From Plasticicumulans acidivorans (GTDB lineage: Bacteria; Pseudomonadota; Gammaproteobacteria; Competibacterales; Competibacteraceae), in contig NZ_QGTJ01000001.1 in assembly GCF_003182095.1 (NCBI RefSeq), forward strand, positions 1 to 64,000: a stretch of DNA of 64,000 nt, in the 5' to 3' direction. Below are positions 1-7,161 of this stretch, piece after piece (position 1 is the first letter of the stretch; each line of letters opens with the position of its first letter). The position numbers were made by a program, and so were the translations under genes. The notes beneath the pieces were generated by a model. That model worked only from the letters and a program-made list of their open reading frames with translations, did no database searches and was not told the origin of the DNA.

Positions 1-63
1 CACAAACCACTCAGCCATGCTGTTAATGATCTTCGCTGACCCGTTCCGTTCAGCGAGGCGCGC

Positions 64-91
64 ATTATACTCGCCTTTTCCTGCTACGCAA
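64..91 (-). promoter_or_regulatory. rRNA-type promoter P3 (proximal), reading left out of the window
   Basis: On the minus strand there is a perfect -10 TATAAT (64-69) and a -35-like TTGCGT (86-91) separated by 16 bases. It is followed by a GC-rich discriminator (GCGCGCC), the hallmark of stringently controlled rRNA promoters. The minus-strand sequence downstream (about 57 to 1) contains a TTAACA-type motif and GTGGTTTGTG, which resembles the leader of a 16S rRNA gene. The rRNA gene itself would lie left of the window; that part is inference. Confidence 0.6.
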
Positions 92-169
92 GCACTTTGT
101 TATCCTCAGTGCTCGCTCTCAATCCGCTTCGACAAACCGCCAACTCACCGGCGCCGCCGAGGGGTGCGC

Positions 170-197
170 ATTATCCCGATTCCTTCGACAGTTGCAA
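170..197 (-). promoter_or_regulatory. rRNA-type promoter P2 (middle of three)
   Basis: Minus-strand -10 GATAAT (170-175) and -35 TTGCAA (192-197) are again 16 bases apart. They are followed by GCGCACCCC, a GC-rich discriminator like those of the other two promoters. The repeated architecture (same spacing, same base pattern after the -10) is what makes this unlikely to be chance. Confidence 0.55.
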
Positions 198-295
198 GCC
201 CTATCTTTCCAGACTCGCTATCGACCTCAACATCAAGACCTTTAACACCCCGCTCAATCAGCCTTTCAGCAGGACCAACCAAGCAAGAGCCGCGC

Positions 296-323
296 ATTTT
301 ACGAATCGATTAATCCACGTCAA
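296..323 (-). promoter_or_regulatory. rRNA-type promoter P1 (distal of three)
   Basis: Minus-strand -35 TTGACG (318-323) and -10 TAAAAT (296-301) are separated by 16 bases, with the discriminator GCGCGGCTC. Immediately upstream (about 326-430) the sequence is strikingly AT-rich with A and T tracts, as expected for an UP element or Fis region. No protein-coding gene is apparent in 1-435; the stretch appears to be a promoter region. Confidence 0.55.
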
Positions 324-435
324 GTGCTAAATAAGGAATCGACACACAATCAAATATTTTTAAACACAAACTAATTTTTGATAATGGTTTTTTATGTAAC
401 AAATTCAAGTGGTTCATAAATCATAAAGCCGACTG

Positions 436-1338
436 TCAATCATCTATTGGATTCAGGCATGCTGAACGTGTGCGCAAACCCTCAGCCAAAGCTTCGTTGA
501 GCGCGCGGATACGGGGTGTATGACGAATGTCGGCATGCACTGCAAGCCACAGCTCGCGCTTTGGCGCAACGCGCCCGGTTTTCAGTCGCACCAGCCCCTT
601 GCCATCGGCCAGATAACGGGCAAGACACGCGATCCCCATGCCTGCCTGCACCGCAGCAAGGCAGGCAAAACGGCTGTTACTGCGCAGAGCGACGCCTGCC
701 CGCCGACTCAAATCGCCAAACCAGGCCATTTCCGGCAACCCCATCGCCTCTTCATGGGGCAAGACCAGCCGATGTCCTGCGGCGCCAGCGGTGAAGTCAG
801 GCTGACCATGCTGTTCAAGGTACTCCGAGCTGGCATAAATGCCGAAACCAAGCTCAGCCAGTTTGCGCACGACTAGATCCTGCTGGGTGAACCGCGCCAG
901 ACGCAGTGCAACATCCGCCTCCCGCTTGTTCAGACTCAGGCTGCGCTGCTCAGCGAGCATTTCCAGCGTGATACCCGGATAACGTGAACAAAACTCGGCA
1001 AAGACCGGCGTCAGCACTTCTACGGCCAAGGTCTCGATCGTGGTGATGCGGATCGAACCTTCAAGGCGCAGATCAGCCCCGGTGATCGTACGCTCTACGG
1101 CCTGCGCTTCGACTTCAATACGCTCGACATGAGCGAGGATGGCCTCGCCTGCCACCGTGAGCACATATCCATCCGGGGTTTTCTGCAGCAGTTGCGCACC
1201 GGCACGCTGCTCAAGTGAGTCAAGCCGCCGACTCATCGTCGACTGCTGGACCGCAAGCGTCCGCGCTGCACCGGACAACGTGCCATGACGGGCAATGGCG
1301 AGGAAATAACGCAGATCGTCCCAGTCGAATCGTTTCAT
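436..1338 (-). CDS. LysR-family transcriptional regulator
   Basis: This is a 300-residue LysR-type regulator. The N-terminal winged helix-turn-helix (residues about 3-62, with LRYFLAIARHGTLSGAAR and QQSTMSRRLDSLE) is followed by a periplasmic-binding-like effector domain from about residue 88. Two further in-frame ATGs lie upstream (1347 and 1365). The start at 1338 fits the family best (MKRFDWDDLRYFL) and leaves the inverted repeat at 1354-1405 in non-coding DNA. The gene is divergent from the DoxX/dioxygenase pair, so that pair is its likely target. The subgroup that starts with FDWDDLRYF usually controls oxidoreductase or dioxygenase genes. The inducer is unknown. Confidence 0.85.
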   Translation of the reverse strand: MKRFDWDDLRYFLAIARHGTLSGAARTLAVQQSTMSRRLDSLEQRAGAQLLQKTPDGYVLTVAGEAILAHVERIEVEAQAVERTITGADLRLEGSIRITTIETLAVEVLTPVFAEFCSRYPGITLEMLAEQRSLSLNKREADVALRLARFTQQDLVVRKLAELGFGIYASSEYLEQHGQPDFTAGAAGHRLVLPHEEAMGLPEMAWFGDLSRRAGVALRSNSRFACLAAVQAGMGIACLARYLADGKGLVRLKTGRVAPKRELWLAVHADIRHTPRIRALNEALAEGLRTRSACLNPIDD

Positions 1339-1353
1339 AGCACTCATGACTAT

Positions 1354-1405
1354 GCGTTTTTGCAAAAATGATGCGCGGTATTTGCGTATTCTAATGCAAA
1401 AACGC
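1354..1405. promoter_or_regulatory. Inverted-repeat operator between the LysR and doxX genes
   Basis: GCGTTTTTGCA (1354-1364) and its exact reverse complement TGCAAAAACGC (1395-1405) flank 30 bases. The 11-bp arms lie in the divergent promoter region, where a LysR-type protein would bind to autoregulate and to control the genes on the right. Binding by this particular regulator is inferred from position. Confidence 0.5.
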
Positions 1406-1471
1406 CAAGGTTATCGTGCTTCCCACAGACCGTTAGCGCAGTGCTACCGGCTCAATCAGGAGAAGCACATC

Positions 1472-1876
1472 ATGATCGACACTCGCACCGCCCCCTACGC
1501 TGCCCTGCTGTTGCGTGTCAGCCTCGGCATTCTTTTTCTGGCACATGCCGGAATGAAATTCTTCGTCTTCACGCCTGCTGGCACTGCGAAGTTCTTTGAG
1601 TCTCTCGGTCTGCCCGGGCCGCTCGCCTACGCAACGATGCTCGTCGAAACGCTGGCCGGCATCGCCTTGATCCTCGGCGTCTATGCACGTATCGCTGCAC
1701 TGGTGACGATTCCGGTGCTGCTCGGCGCCATCTTCACCGTACATCTGCAGAATGGCTTTTTCTTCACCAATGCCAATGGTGGCTGGGAATACCCTGCTTT
1801 CTGGGCCGTCGCGCTGGCTGTGCAGGCCTTACTCGGTGACGGTGCCTACGCTCTCAAGCCGTCCGCGCGTTCCTGA
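1472..1876 (+). CDS. DoxX-family inner-membrane protein
   Basis: A 134-residue membrane protein with about four hydrophobic segments: residues 10-28, 46-64, 70-88 and 106-124. The opening LLLRVSLGILFLAHAGMKF is the typical first helix of DoxX/YphA-type proteins, and length and topology agree with the family. The start at 1472 is chosen because AGGAGA lies about nine bases upstream. Upstream in-frame ATGs fall inside the divergent promoter. DoxX proteins are quinone-linked or redox-stress membrane proteins of poorly defined role. It is followed by a dioxygenase gene, with which it probably forms an operon controlled by the divergent LysR protein. Confidence 0.85.
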   Translation: MIDTRTAPYAALLLRVSLGILFLAHAGMKFFVFTPAGTAKFFESLGLPGPLAYATMLVETLAGIALILGVYARIAALVTIPVLLGAIFTVHLQNGFFFTNANGGWEYPAFWAVALAVQALLGDGAYALKPSARS

Positions 1877-1956
1877 GCTGAACACTGCCTGCGTGGCGGA
1901 ACCCAAGTTCCGCCACGCCAGAGACTCGACACATATATATGTATCCGGAGACAACC

Positions 1957-2733
1957 ATGCTCCCGACTTTATTCATCAGTCACGGTTCACCGATGCTGCC
2001 CCTGCTGGACACGCCAGCACGCCACTTCCTCGAAGGGCTCGCTGTCACGCTGCCACGCCCGCGCGCCATCCTCGTTGCGTCGGCACACTGGGAAACCCTG
2101 CAGCCAACAGTCAACGCTGTCAGCGTCAACCAGACGATTCACGATTTCTACGGCTTTCCGCAGGCACTGTTCGAGATGCAGTACCCGGCGCCGGGATCGT
2201 CCGAACTTGCGGACCAGATCAGTGACCTGCTGTGTGCAGCCGGGCTCCCCTGCCGTACTGATACACGGCGTGGCCTCGACCACGGCGCGTGGTCAATCCT
2301 GCGTCTGATCTATCCGCAGGCCGATATTCCGGTCGTTCAGATTTCGCTGCAGCGCGGTCCCGGCCCGGCCCACCATCTGCAGCTCGGTCGCGCCCTGGCA
2401 TCACTGCGCGAACGCGACGTGCTGGTGATCGGCTCTGGCAGCTTCACGCATGATCTATCGCGCTTCCGTGGTCAGAATCTCAATGCACCGAGCGATCCCG
2501 ACATCGCGCCTTTCTGCGACTGGATGGACGCCGCACTGCGTGAAGGTCGCACCGCCGACTTGCTGACCTATCGCCACAAGGCACCCTTTGCGGTCGACAA
2601 CCACCCGACCGAAGAGCATCTGCTGCCACTGTTCGTGGCTCTCGGTGCCGCCGGCGAAGGTGCCAAGGCTGAGCGCATCCATAACAGCAACACCTACGGC
2701 ATGCTGCGCATGGATGCCTACGCCTTTCAGTGA
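1957..2733 (+). CDS. Extradiol ring-cleavage dioxygenase of the DODA / LigB class III family
   Basis: A 258-residue protein similar to E. coli YgiD and plant 4,5-DOPA dioxygenase. These are non-haem metal enzymes of the LigB superfamily that open catechol-type rings. Visible family motifs are FISHGSPM near the N-terminus, SAHWE (about residue 47), LDHGAWSILR (about 108) and NHPTEEHLLPLF (about 215), which supply the metal-binding and catalytic histidines and glutamate. CCGGAG six bases before ATG 1957 decides the start over an in-frame ATG at 1939. The DoxX-dioxygenase pairing under a LysR regulator is common and suggests a response to catechols or quinones. The natural substrate is unknown. 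Confidence 0.85.
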   Translation: MLPTLFISHGSPMLPLLDTPARHFLEGLAVTLPRPRAILVASAHWETLQPTVNAVSVNQTIHDFYGFPQALFEMQYPAPGSSELADQISDLLCAAGLPCRTDTRRGLDHGAWSILRLIYPQADIPVVQISLQRGPGPAHHLQLGRALASLRERDVLVIGSGSFTHDLSRFRGQNLNAPSDPDIAPFCDWMDAALREGRTADLLTYRHKAPFAVDNHPTEEHLLPLFVALGAAGEGAKAERIHNSNTYGMLRMDAYAFQ

Positions 2734-2847
2734 GGGGCCTGGCAGGTCGAAAAAATTTTTCAGGACAGCGCAGGAAATCGGACAGCTCAACGTTCAAGGG
2801 ACATGCGAGATCATCGCAGTCACCTTTTCTGTCCAAGGAGAGCCTCC

Positions 2848-3231
2848 ATGTCCAAGCGCCCCCTGCTGTTTGTCATCGCACTTGCCGCCGGCCTGTCGAC
2901 CATCGCCATCGACGCCGGCGCCCGCGAATTCACCCGCCAGGGCAGCGTCACCGGTGCCAATGGCAACACCTGGTCGCGCTCGATCAACCGCAGCGTCGAT
3001 CCGGCCACCGGCAGCGCCAGCCGCAGCGTCACCGGCCCCGGCGGGCGCACGCGCAGCGCCAACAGCCAGTGGAACTCCGCCACGCACGGCTTCGATACCA
3101 CGGTCACCGGCCCGAACGGCAACACCGCGAGCCGCAGTGCCAGTACCAGCGTCAGTCAGGGTAGCGTTTCACGCAATATCACCGGCTTCGGCGGCCGCAG
3201 CCGCTCGGTCAATGTGACGACGCAGCCCTGA
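2848..3231 (+). CDS. Small secreted Ser/Gly/Arg-rich repeat protein
   Basis: A 127-residue protein beginning with a typical Sec signal peptide (residues 1-26, MSKRPLLFVIALAAGLST, then a small-residue site near DAGA-RE). The mature part consists of imperfect repeats of a pattern like SVTGPGGRTRSAN, with TGPNGN and TGFGGR variants. It lacks cysteines and hydrophobic stretches, so it is probably a periplasmic or secreted low-complexity protein. AAGGAG lies about eight bases before the ATG. I do not recognise a named family. It sits 39 bases before the ECF sigma gene and could be a structural target of that regulator. Confidence 0.7.
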   Translation: MSKRPLLFVIALAAGLSTIAIDAGAREFTRQGSVTGANGNTWSRSINRSVDPATGSASRSVTGPGGRTRSANSQWNSATHGFDTTVTGPNGNTASRSASTSVSQGSVSRNITGFGGRSRSVNVTTQP

Positions 3232-3269
3232 ACCTGCCCGCGCACGACGACGCCCGCGACGCCGCCGAC

Positions 3270-3785
3270 ATGCGCGCGCTGGCCGCTGGCGATCAGACGG
3301 CGCTCGGACGACTCGCCGAGCGCCATCTGAACTGGGCGCTGCGTTTCGTCGAGCGCATGGTCGGCGAAAGAGCACACGCCGAGGATCTGGTCCAGCAGGC
3401 GTTTATGCGCGTATGGCAGGCAGCCGAGCGCTGGCAACCCGACGCGCGCTTCCGCACCTGGTTTTATCGAGTGCTGCACAACCTCTGTCTCGATCATTTC
3501 CGCGCCAGCGGCCGCATGGAAACCGAGGCACTCGACGAAAACCTCACCGACGGCACGCCCAACGCCGAAGCCCACTGGTTACGTGCCGAGCAACAGGCCG
3601 ACATACGCGAGGCCCTGCAGGCGCTCGCGCCGCGCCAACGTGCCGCCGTGGTACTGCGCTATTACGAGGAACTGAGCCAGGCTGAAGCGGCGGCGCTGCT
3701 CGGCATCAGCGAGAGCGCGCTCGAATCTCTGCTGACGCGAGCCCGCAGCCGTCTGCGCCAGCGCTTGCTGCCCACGCTGCACTGA
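3270..3785 (+). CDS. ECF-family RNA polymerase sigma factor
   Basis: A 171-residue sigma-70 family factor. Region 2 covers about residues 15-80 (AEDLVQQAFMRVWQAAERW then FRTWFYRVLHNLCLDHFR). Region 4 covers about 105-165 (ALQALAPRQRAAVVLRYYEELSQ then AAALLGISESALESLLTRAR). The start is uncertain: ATG 3270 has no clear ribosome-binding site, and the frame is open upstream without a good alternative, so a CTG or translational coupling to the gene before is possible. It is followed by a membrane protein and a periplasmic-sensor-like protein in what looks like a sigma / anti-sigma / sensor operon. Confidence 0.88.
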   Translation: MRALAAGDQTALGRLAERHLNWALRFVERMVGERAHAEDLVQQAFMRVWQAAERWQPDARFRTWFYRVLHNLCLDHFRASGRMETEALDENLTDGTPNAEAHWLRAEQQADIREALQALAPRQRAAVVLRYYEELSQAEAAALLGISESALESLLTRARSRLRQRLLPTLH

Positions 3786-3799
3786 GGGAGCAATACAGA

Positions 3800-4201
3800 A
3801 TGACGACCGATGATTCCTTCGAGCGCTTTCGCGCCTGCGCGCAGGCCTACGGCCATGCCATGCACCGTTGGCCGGCGGACGATCAAGCCCTGCACACCCG
3901 TTATGCCGACACCGCTGCAGGTCGTCACCTGCTCCGCGAAGCTGCCAGACTCGATGAGCTGCTCGACCGCGACGCACCGGCGCCCGCCCGCCCGGAACTG
4001 CTGGCCGCCATCCTCAGGCAGTCCGCACCGCACGCGATGATGCGTACGCCACCGCGTCACCGTCGCTCCTGGCTCACAGCGGCTGCCGTCACGCTGACGT
4101 TGATCGTCGGTTTCGCTCTCGGCTGGCAGCAGCAAGCCGCCGATGAACCGGAAACCGCTTTACTGCTCGGTGCCATCGGCCCGCTGGCCATGCTGCCATG
4201 A
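3800..4201 (+). CDS. Single-pass membrane protein, probable anti-sigma factor
   Basis: A 133-residue protein with a cytoplasmic N-terminal region (about 1-88), one transmembrane helix (about 93-113, AAAVTLTLIVGFALGW) and a short periplasmic tail. It starts 14 bases after the sigma gene, and its end overlaps the next start by four bases (ATGA). This size and topology are typical of anti-sigma factors that hold an ECF sigma at the membrane. No zinc-binding HxxxCxxC motif is visible, so it is not a ZAS-type anti-sigma. The function rests mainly on position. Confidence 0.6.
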   Translation: MTTDDSFERFRACAQAYGHAMHRWPADDQALHTRYADTAAGRHLLREAARLDELLDRDAPAPARPELLAAILRQSAPHAMMRTPPRHRRSWLTAAAVTLTLIVGFALGWQQQAADEPETALLLGAIGPLAMLP

Positions 4202-4677
4202 GTACGCGCATCACGAGTCCACGCTGGCTGTGGCTGGTGCTGATCCTGTCACTGCTGGTCAACGTCTTCTGCGTCGGCCTGATCGCCGGCCGCTTCGGTC
4301 ACCGCCTGGCAGGTTTTTTGGAAATCCACCGCCAGGTCAATGACGTACTGGCGCCGCTCCCGGCCCCCACCCAGCAACGTTTACGCGCGGAACTGCGCTC
4401 CGCGCTGATCGACAGCCGCGCACAGTTCGCTGCCCTGCACACAGGACGACAACAGCTGCTCGATCATCTGGCCGCCCCGACGCTCGATCCGACGGCGATC
4501 GAAGCCGATTTCAGCCGTAACCGCCAGCAGTTGCAGGCATTACAGACAGCCTTACAGCAGCACCTGCTGCAGACCGTCAGCACACTCGATCCCAACGAGC
4601 GCCAGCTGTTGATCGAAAGCCTGCGGCGACGTCTGCCCGCTTCCGGCATCGGCCAGCTGGATCGACTCGCCCACTGA
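4198..4677 (+). CDS. Periplasmic sensor-like protein (CnrX / Spy / heavy-metal-resistance fold)
   Basis: A 159-residue protein with an N-terminal membrane anchor (about residues 9-29, RWLWLVLILSLLVNVFCVG) and a long, mostly helical, Leu/Gln/Arg-rich periplasmic domain. This fits the heavy-metal-resistance / CnrX-like family (anchored four-helix hooks that sense metals or envelope stress and signal to an anti-sigma). Order and overlap with the two genes before recall cnrYXH-type systems, although here the sigma gene comes first. Metal ligands cannot be assigned because the periplasmic part has few His or Met residues, so the signal may not be a metal. Confidence 0.6.
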   Translation: MSTRITSPRWLWLVLILSLLVNVFCVGLIAGRFGHRLAGFLEIHRQVNDVLAPLPAPTQQRLRAELRSALIDSRAQFAALHTGRQQLLDHLAAPTLDPTAIEADFSRNRQQLQALQTALQQHLLQTVSTLDPNERQLLIESLRRRLPASGIGQLDRLAH

Positions 4678-5172
4678 GCGAGCACAAGCCGATACCGCAC
4701 GGCCCCCGCTGCGGCGATGGCGCACATTGCCGCACAAGCAAGTGCAGCACCCTGGCAATCCGGACCGACGGTCAAATCCGCTCGGCTCCCGGCGACGTGT
4801 GCACGTCAACCCCGCTCGACAACCACCACACCGTGCGACGTCGTGCCCCACGGCCGGCTCGGAGCCGGGCAGCCGGTGATGGCTTAACTCGCAGGCGCCC
4901 CCACTGCAACAGCCAGCCAAGCATCACGCCGACACCACGCCGAGTGATGCGGCATCGCCATCGAACCGGGCAACTCCCGAATGCAATACACCGCCTTGCG
5001 CGTCGCCGTGTCCAACGGCGTCGCCCGGTGAACACTGCTGCCATTCACAGAAGCCATATGACGAAAATGGTTTTCACACACTAGAATGCAGCTAAGCGCA
5101 TGCACCATCAGACGAACCGACCCTTCGATACAGACGGGCGGCGTGCGCACCACCAAGGAGTAGAGCATCGCG
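4678..5172. other. Intergenic stretch without a recognisable gene
   Basis: This 495-base stretch separates the sensor-like gene from the AcoR-like regulator. Open frames in it have no plausible ribosome-binding sites or recognisable products. The last 120 bases hold a -10-like TAGAAT (5082-5087) and the AAGGAG (5155-5160) that serves the next gene. I see no RNA gene, repeat or clear terminator. Confidence 0.5.
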
Positions 5173-7152
5173 ATGGTTGAACCGATTTTGCGCCTGGCGC
5201 GCGCGTCGGAGCCGCATCATCACCGCAAGGTGATGGAGGCTTGGCAGCGCTTCGTCACCGATGGCGTGCTGCCGCCACGCAGCATCCGTACCCTGGTCGA
5301 GGAATCCTGGAGCCGTTGTGCCGGCCAGGGTGTCGATCCCACCCGCCGTGCCGCACCGGTGCAGCCCACGGAGGACGCGCTGTCCCGGCTGTGCGAGCGC
5401 AATCGCGATTTCATCGTTGCCGCGCGTCAGGTCTGTGCTCAGGCCCGCGAGTTCCTCGCCGAATCCGGCACGATCATGGTCGTCACCGATGCCGAAGGCG
5501 TGATTCTGCATGTCGAAGGCGACCCGAGCACGGTCGATGCCGCCCAGGAAATCCAGCTCGCCCCCGGTGGTAACTGGGATGAAGGCGTCGCCGGCACCAA
5601 TGCGATTGGCACGGCACTGGCCGCCCGCCAGCCGGTGCAGATCCACGCCGCCGAACATTTCTGCGAGGGCATCAAGCGCTGGACCTGCTCGGCAACGGTG
5701 ATCGAAGACCCCTTCGATCGCGGTGTGCTCGGCGCCATCGACATCTCCGGCCTGCGCAGCACCTACGATCCGCACTGCCTGGCGCTGGCGGTCACCACCG
5801 CCTCGCGCATCGCCGAGCGACTGATGCGCCTGGCGCTGGAGCGGCGCGCCAAGCTGCTCGACGCCACACTGCTGCGCTTCGTCGGGGGTACGCGCGATGG
5901 CCTGATCGTGTTCGACGACCGCGGCCGTCTGGTCAAGGTCAACGAGTATGCCGGCCCCGCTCTGCTCGCCCGCGGCGTGCAGGCCGAAGGCCCGGAAGGG
6001 CCGATCATCGCCAGCCTGCGCGACAACCGCCTGGTCGACGCCGCCGGTCGCCCGCTCGACACCGTGCGCCCGGAATGGACCGAGACGGTGCTCGATGGCC
6101 GCGAGGCGCTCGGTACGTTAGTCATCATTCCGCAACCCGGTCCGCCCCGACGCACCACCACCAGCCCACCGGCACAGACACCGCGGCATCCCGGTTTCGA
6201 GGCGATCCTCGCCGCTAGCCCGGCAATGGCCGAACAGGTCGAGCGCGCCCGCCGCCTCGCCGGGCTGCCGGTGCCGGTGCTGCTGCTCGGTGAAACCGGC
6301 ACCGGCAAGGAAGTTTTCGCCCGCGCCATCCACGCCGCCAGTGCCTTCCGCGACGGGCCGTTCATCGCCCTCAACTGCGGTGGCCTGCCCCGCGAGCTGC
6401 TGGCGAGCGAGCTGTTCGGCTACGCCGAAGGCGCGTTCACCGGCGCGCGGCGCGGCGGCCTCAGCGGCAAGATCGAAGCCGCTGATGGCGGCACGCTGTT
6501 TCTCGATGAGATCGGCGAGATGCCGGCCGACCTGCAGCCGCACTTTCTGCGCGTGCTGCAGGAGGGCGAGTTCTACCGCCTCGGCGAGACCACACCGCGC
6601 AAGGTACGCTTTCGCCTACTGGCGGCGACCCACCGCGATCTGCGCCGCGAAGTCGCCGAAGAACGCTTCCGCATGGACCTGTTCTACCGGCTGTCGGTGA
6701 TGACCCTGACCCTGCCGGCGCTGCGCGAACGGCGCGCCGATATCGTGCCGCTGGCGCGGCATTTCATGCAGCAGGCGGCGATTACCTACGGCATTGCCCC
6801 CAAGCCGCTCGCCGCCGAATTATGTACGGCACTGGTCGAGCACGACTGGCCCGGCAATGCCCGCGAGCTGCGCAATGCTGTCGAGGCAATGCTGCTGATG
6901 AGCAGCGGGCCTGCGCTGACGCTGGCCGACCTGCCCGCCGAATATCACAGCCACCCCACCCTCCCCGCAGTCGGGCACGATGCCGTGCCGGCACCGGCCA
7001 ACGACGCGGTGCGCCTGGAAGACGCAGAACGTCAGGCGATCGTCGCCGCCATCGAACGCGCCGGCGGCAACCTGACGCAGGTCGCCCGCACGCTCGGCAT
7101 CGCCAAGAGCACGCTCTACGTCAAGCTGAAGAAGTTCGACATCGGTCGCTGA
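5173..7152 (+). CDS. Sigma-54-dependent activator, AcoR-like (GAF - PAS-like - AAA+ - Fis HTH)
   Basis: A 659-residue enhancer-binding protein. Residues about 60-215 form a GAF-type sensor, followed by a PAS-like segment (about 230-320). The AAA+ domain (about 335-570) has Walker A GETGTGKE (about 373), the sigma-54 contact loop GAFTGA (about 420) and Walker [10 protein letters not shown] (about 444). A Fis-type helix-turn-helix ends the protein (about 620-655, [19 protein letters not shown]). AAGGAG precedes the ATG. The architecture matches AcoR, the acetoin-catabolism activator. No acetoin or alcohol dehydrogenase genes are adjacent, so its target lies elsewhere. Confidence 0.9.
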   Translation: MVEPILRLARASEPHHHRKVMEAWQRFVTDGVLPPRSIRTLVEESWSRCAGQGVDPTRRAAPVQPTEDALSRLCERNRDFIVAARQVCAQAREFLAESGTIMVVTDAEGVILHVEGDPSTVDAAQEIQLAPGGNWDEGVAGTNAIGTALAARQPVQIHAAEHFCEGIKRWTCSATVIEDPFDRGVLGAIDISGLRSTYDPHCLALAVTTASRIAERLMRLALERRAKLLDATLLRFVGGTRDGLIVFDDRGRLVKVNEYAGPALLARGVQAEGPEGPIIASLRDNRLVDAAGRPLDTVRPEWTETVLDGREALGTLVIIPQPGPPRRTTTSPPAQTPRHPGFEAILAASPAMAEQVERARRLAGLPVPVLLLGETGTGKEVFARAIHAASAFRDGPFIALNCGGLPRELLASELFGYAEGAFTGARRGGLSGKIEAADGGTLFLDEIGEMPADLQPHFLRVLQEGEFYRLGETTPRKVRFRLLAATHRDLRREVAEERFRMDLFYRLSVMTLTLPALRERRADIVPLARHFMQQAAITYGIAPKPLAAELCTALVEHDWPGNARELRNAVEAMLLMSSGPALTLADLPAEYHSHPTLPAVGHDAVPAPANDAVRLEDAERQAIVAAIERAGGNLTQVARTLGIAKSTLYVKLKKFDIGR

Positions 7153-7161
7153 GCGCAACGC

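Noticed and set aside
17-330. Small plus-strand open frames in the first 330 bases
   Set aside because: No ribosome-binding site, no recognisable product, and they run through three promoter-like elements.
4797-5084. Short open frame in the gap before the AcoR-like gene
   Set aside because: Arg-rich composition, no ribosome-binding site and no similarity to a known family.
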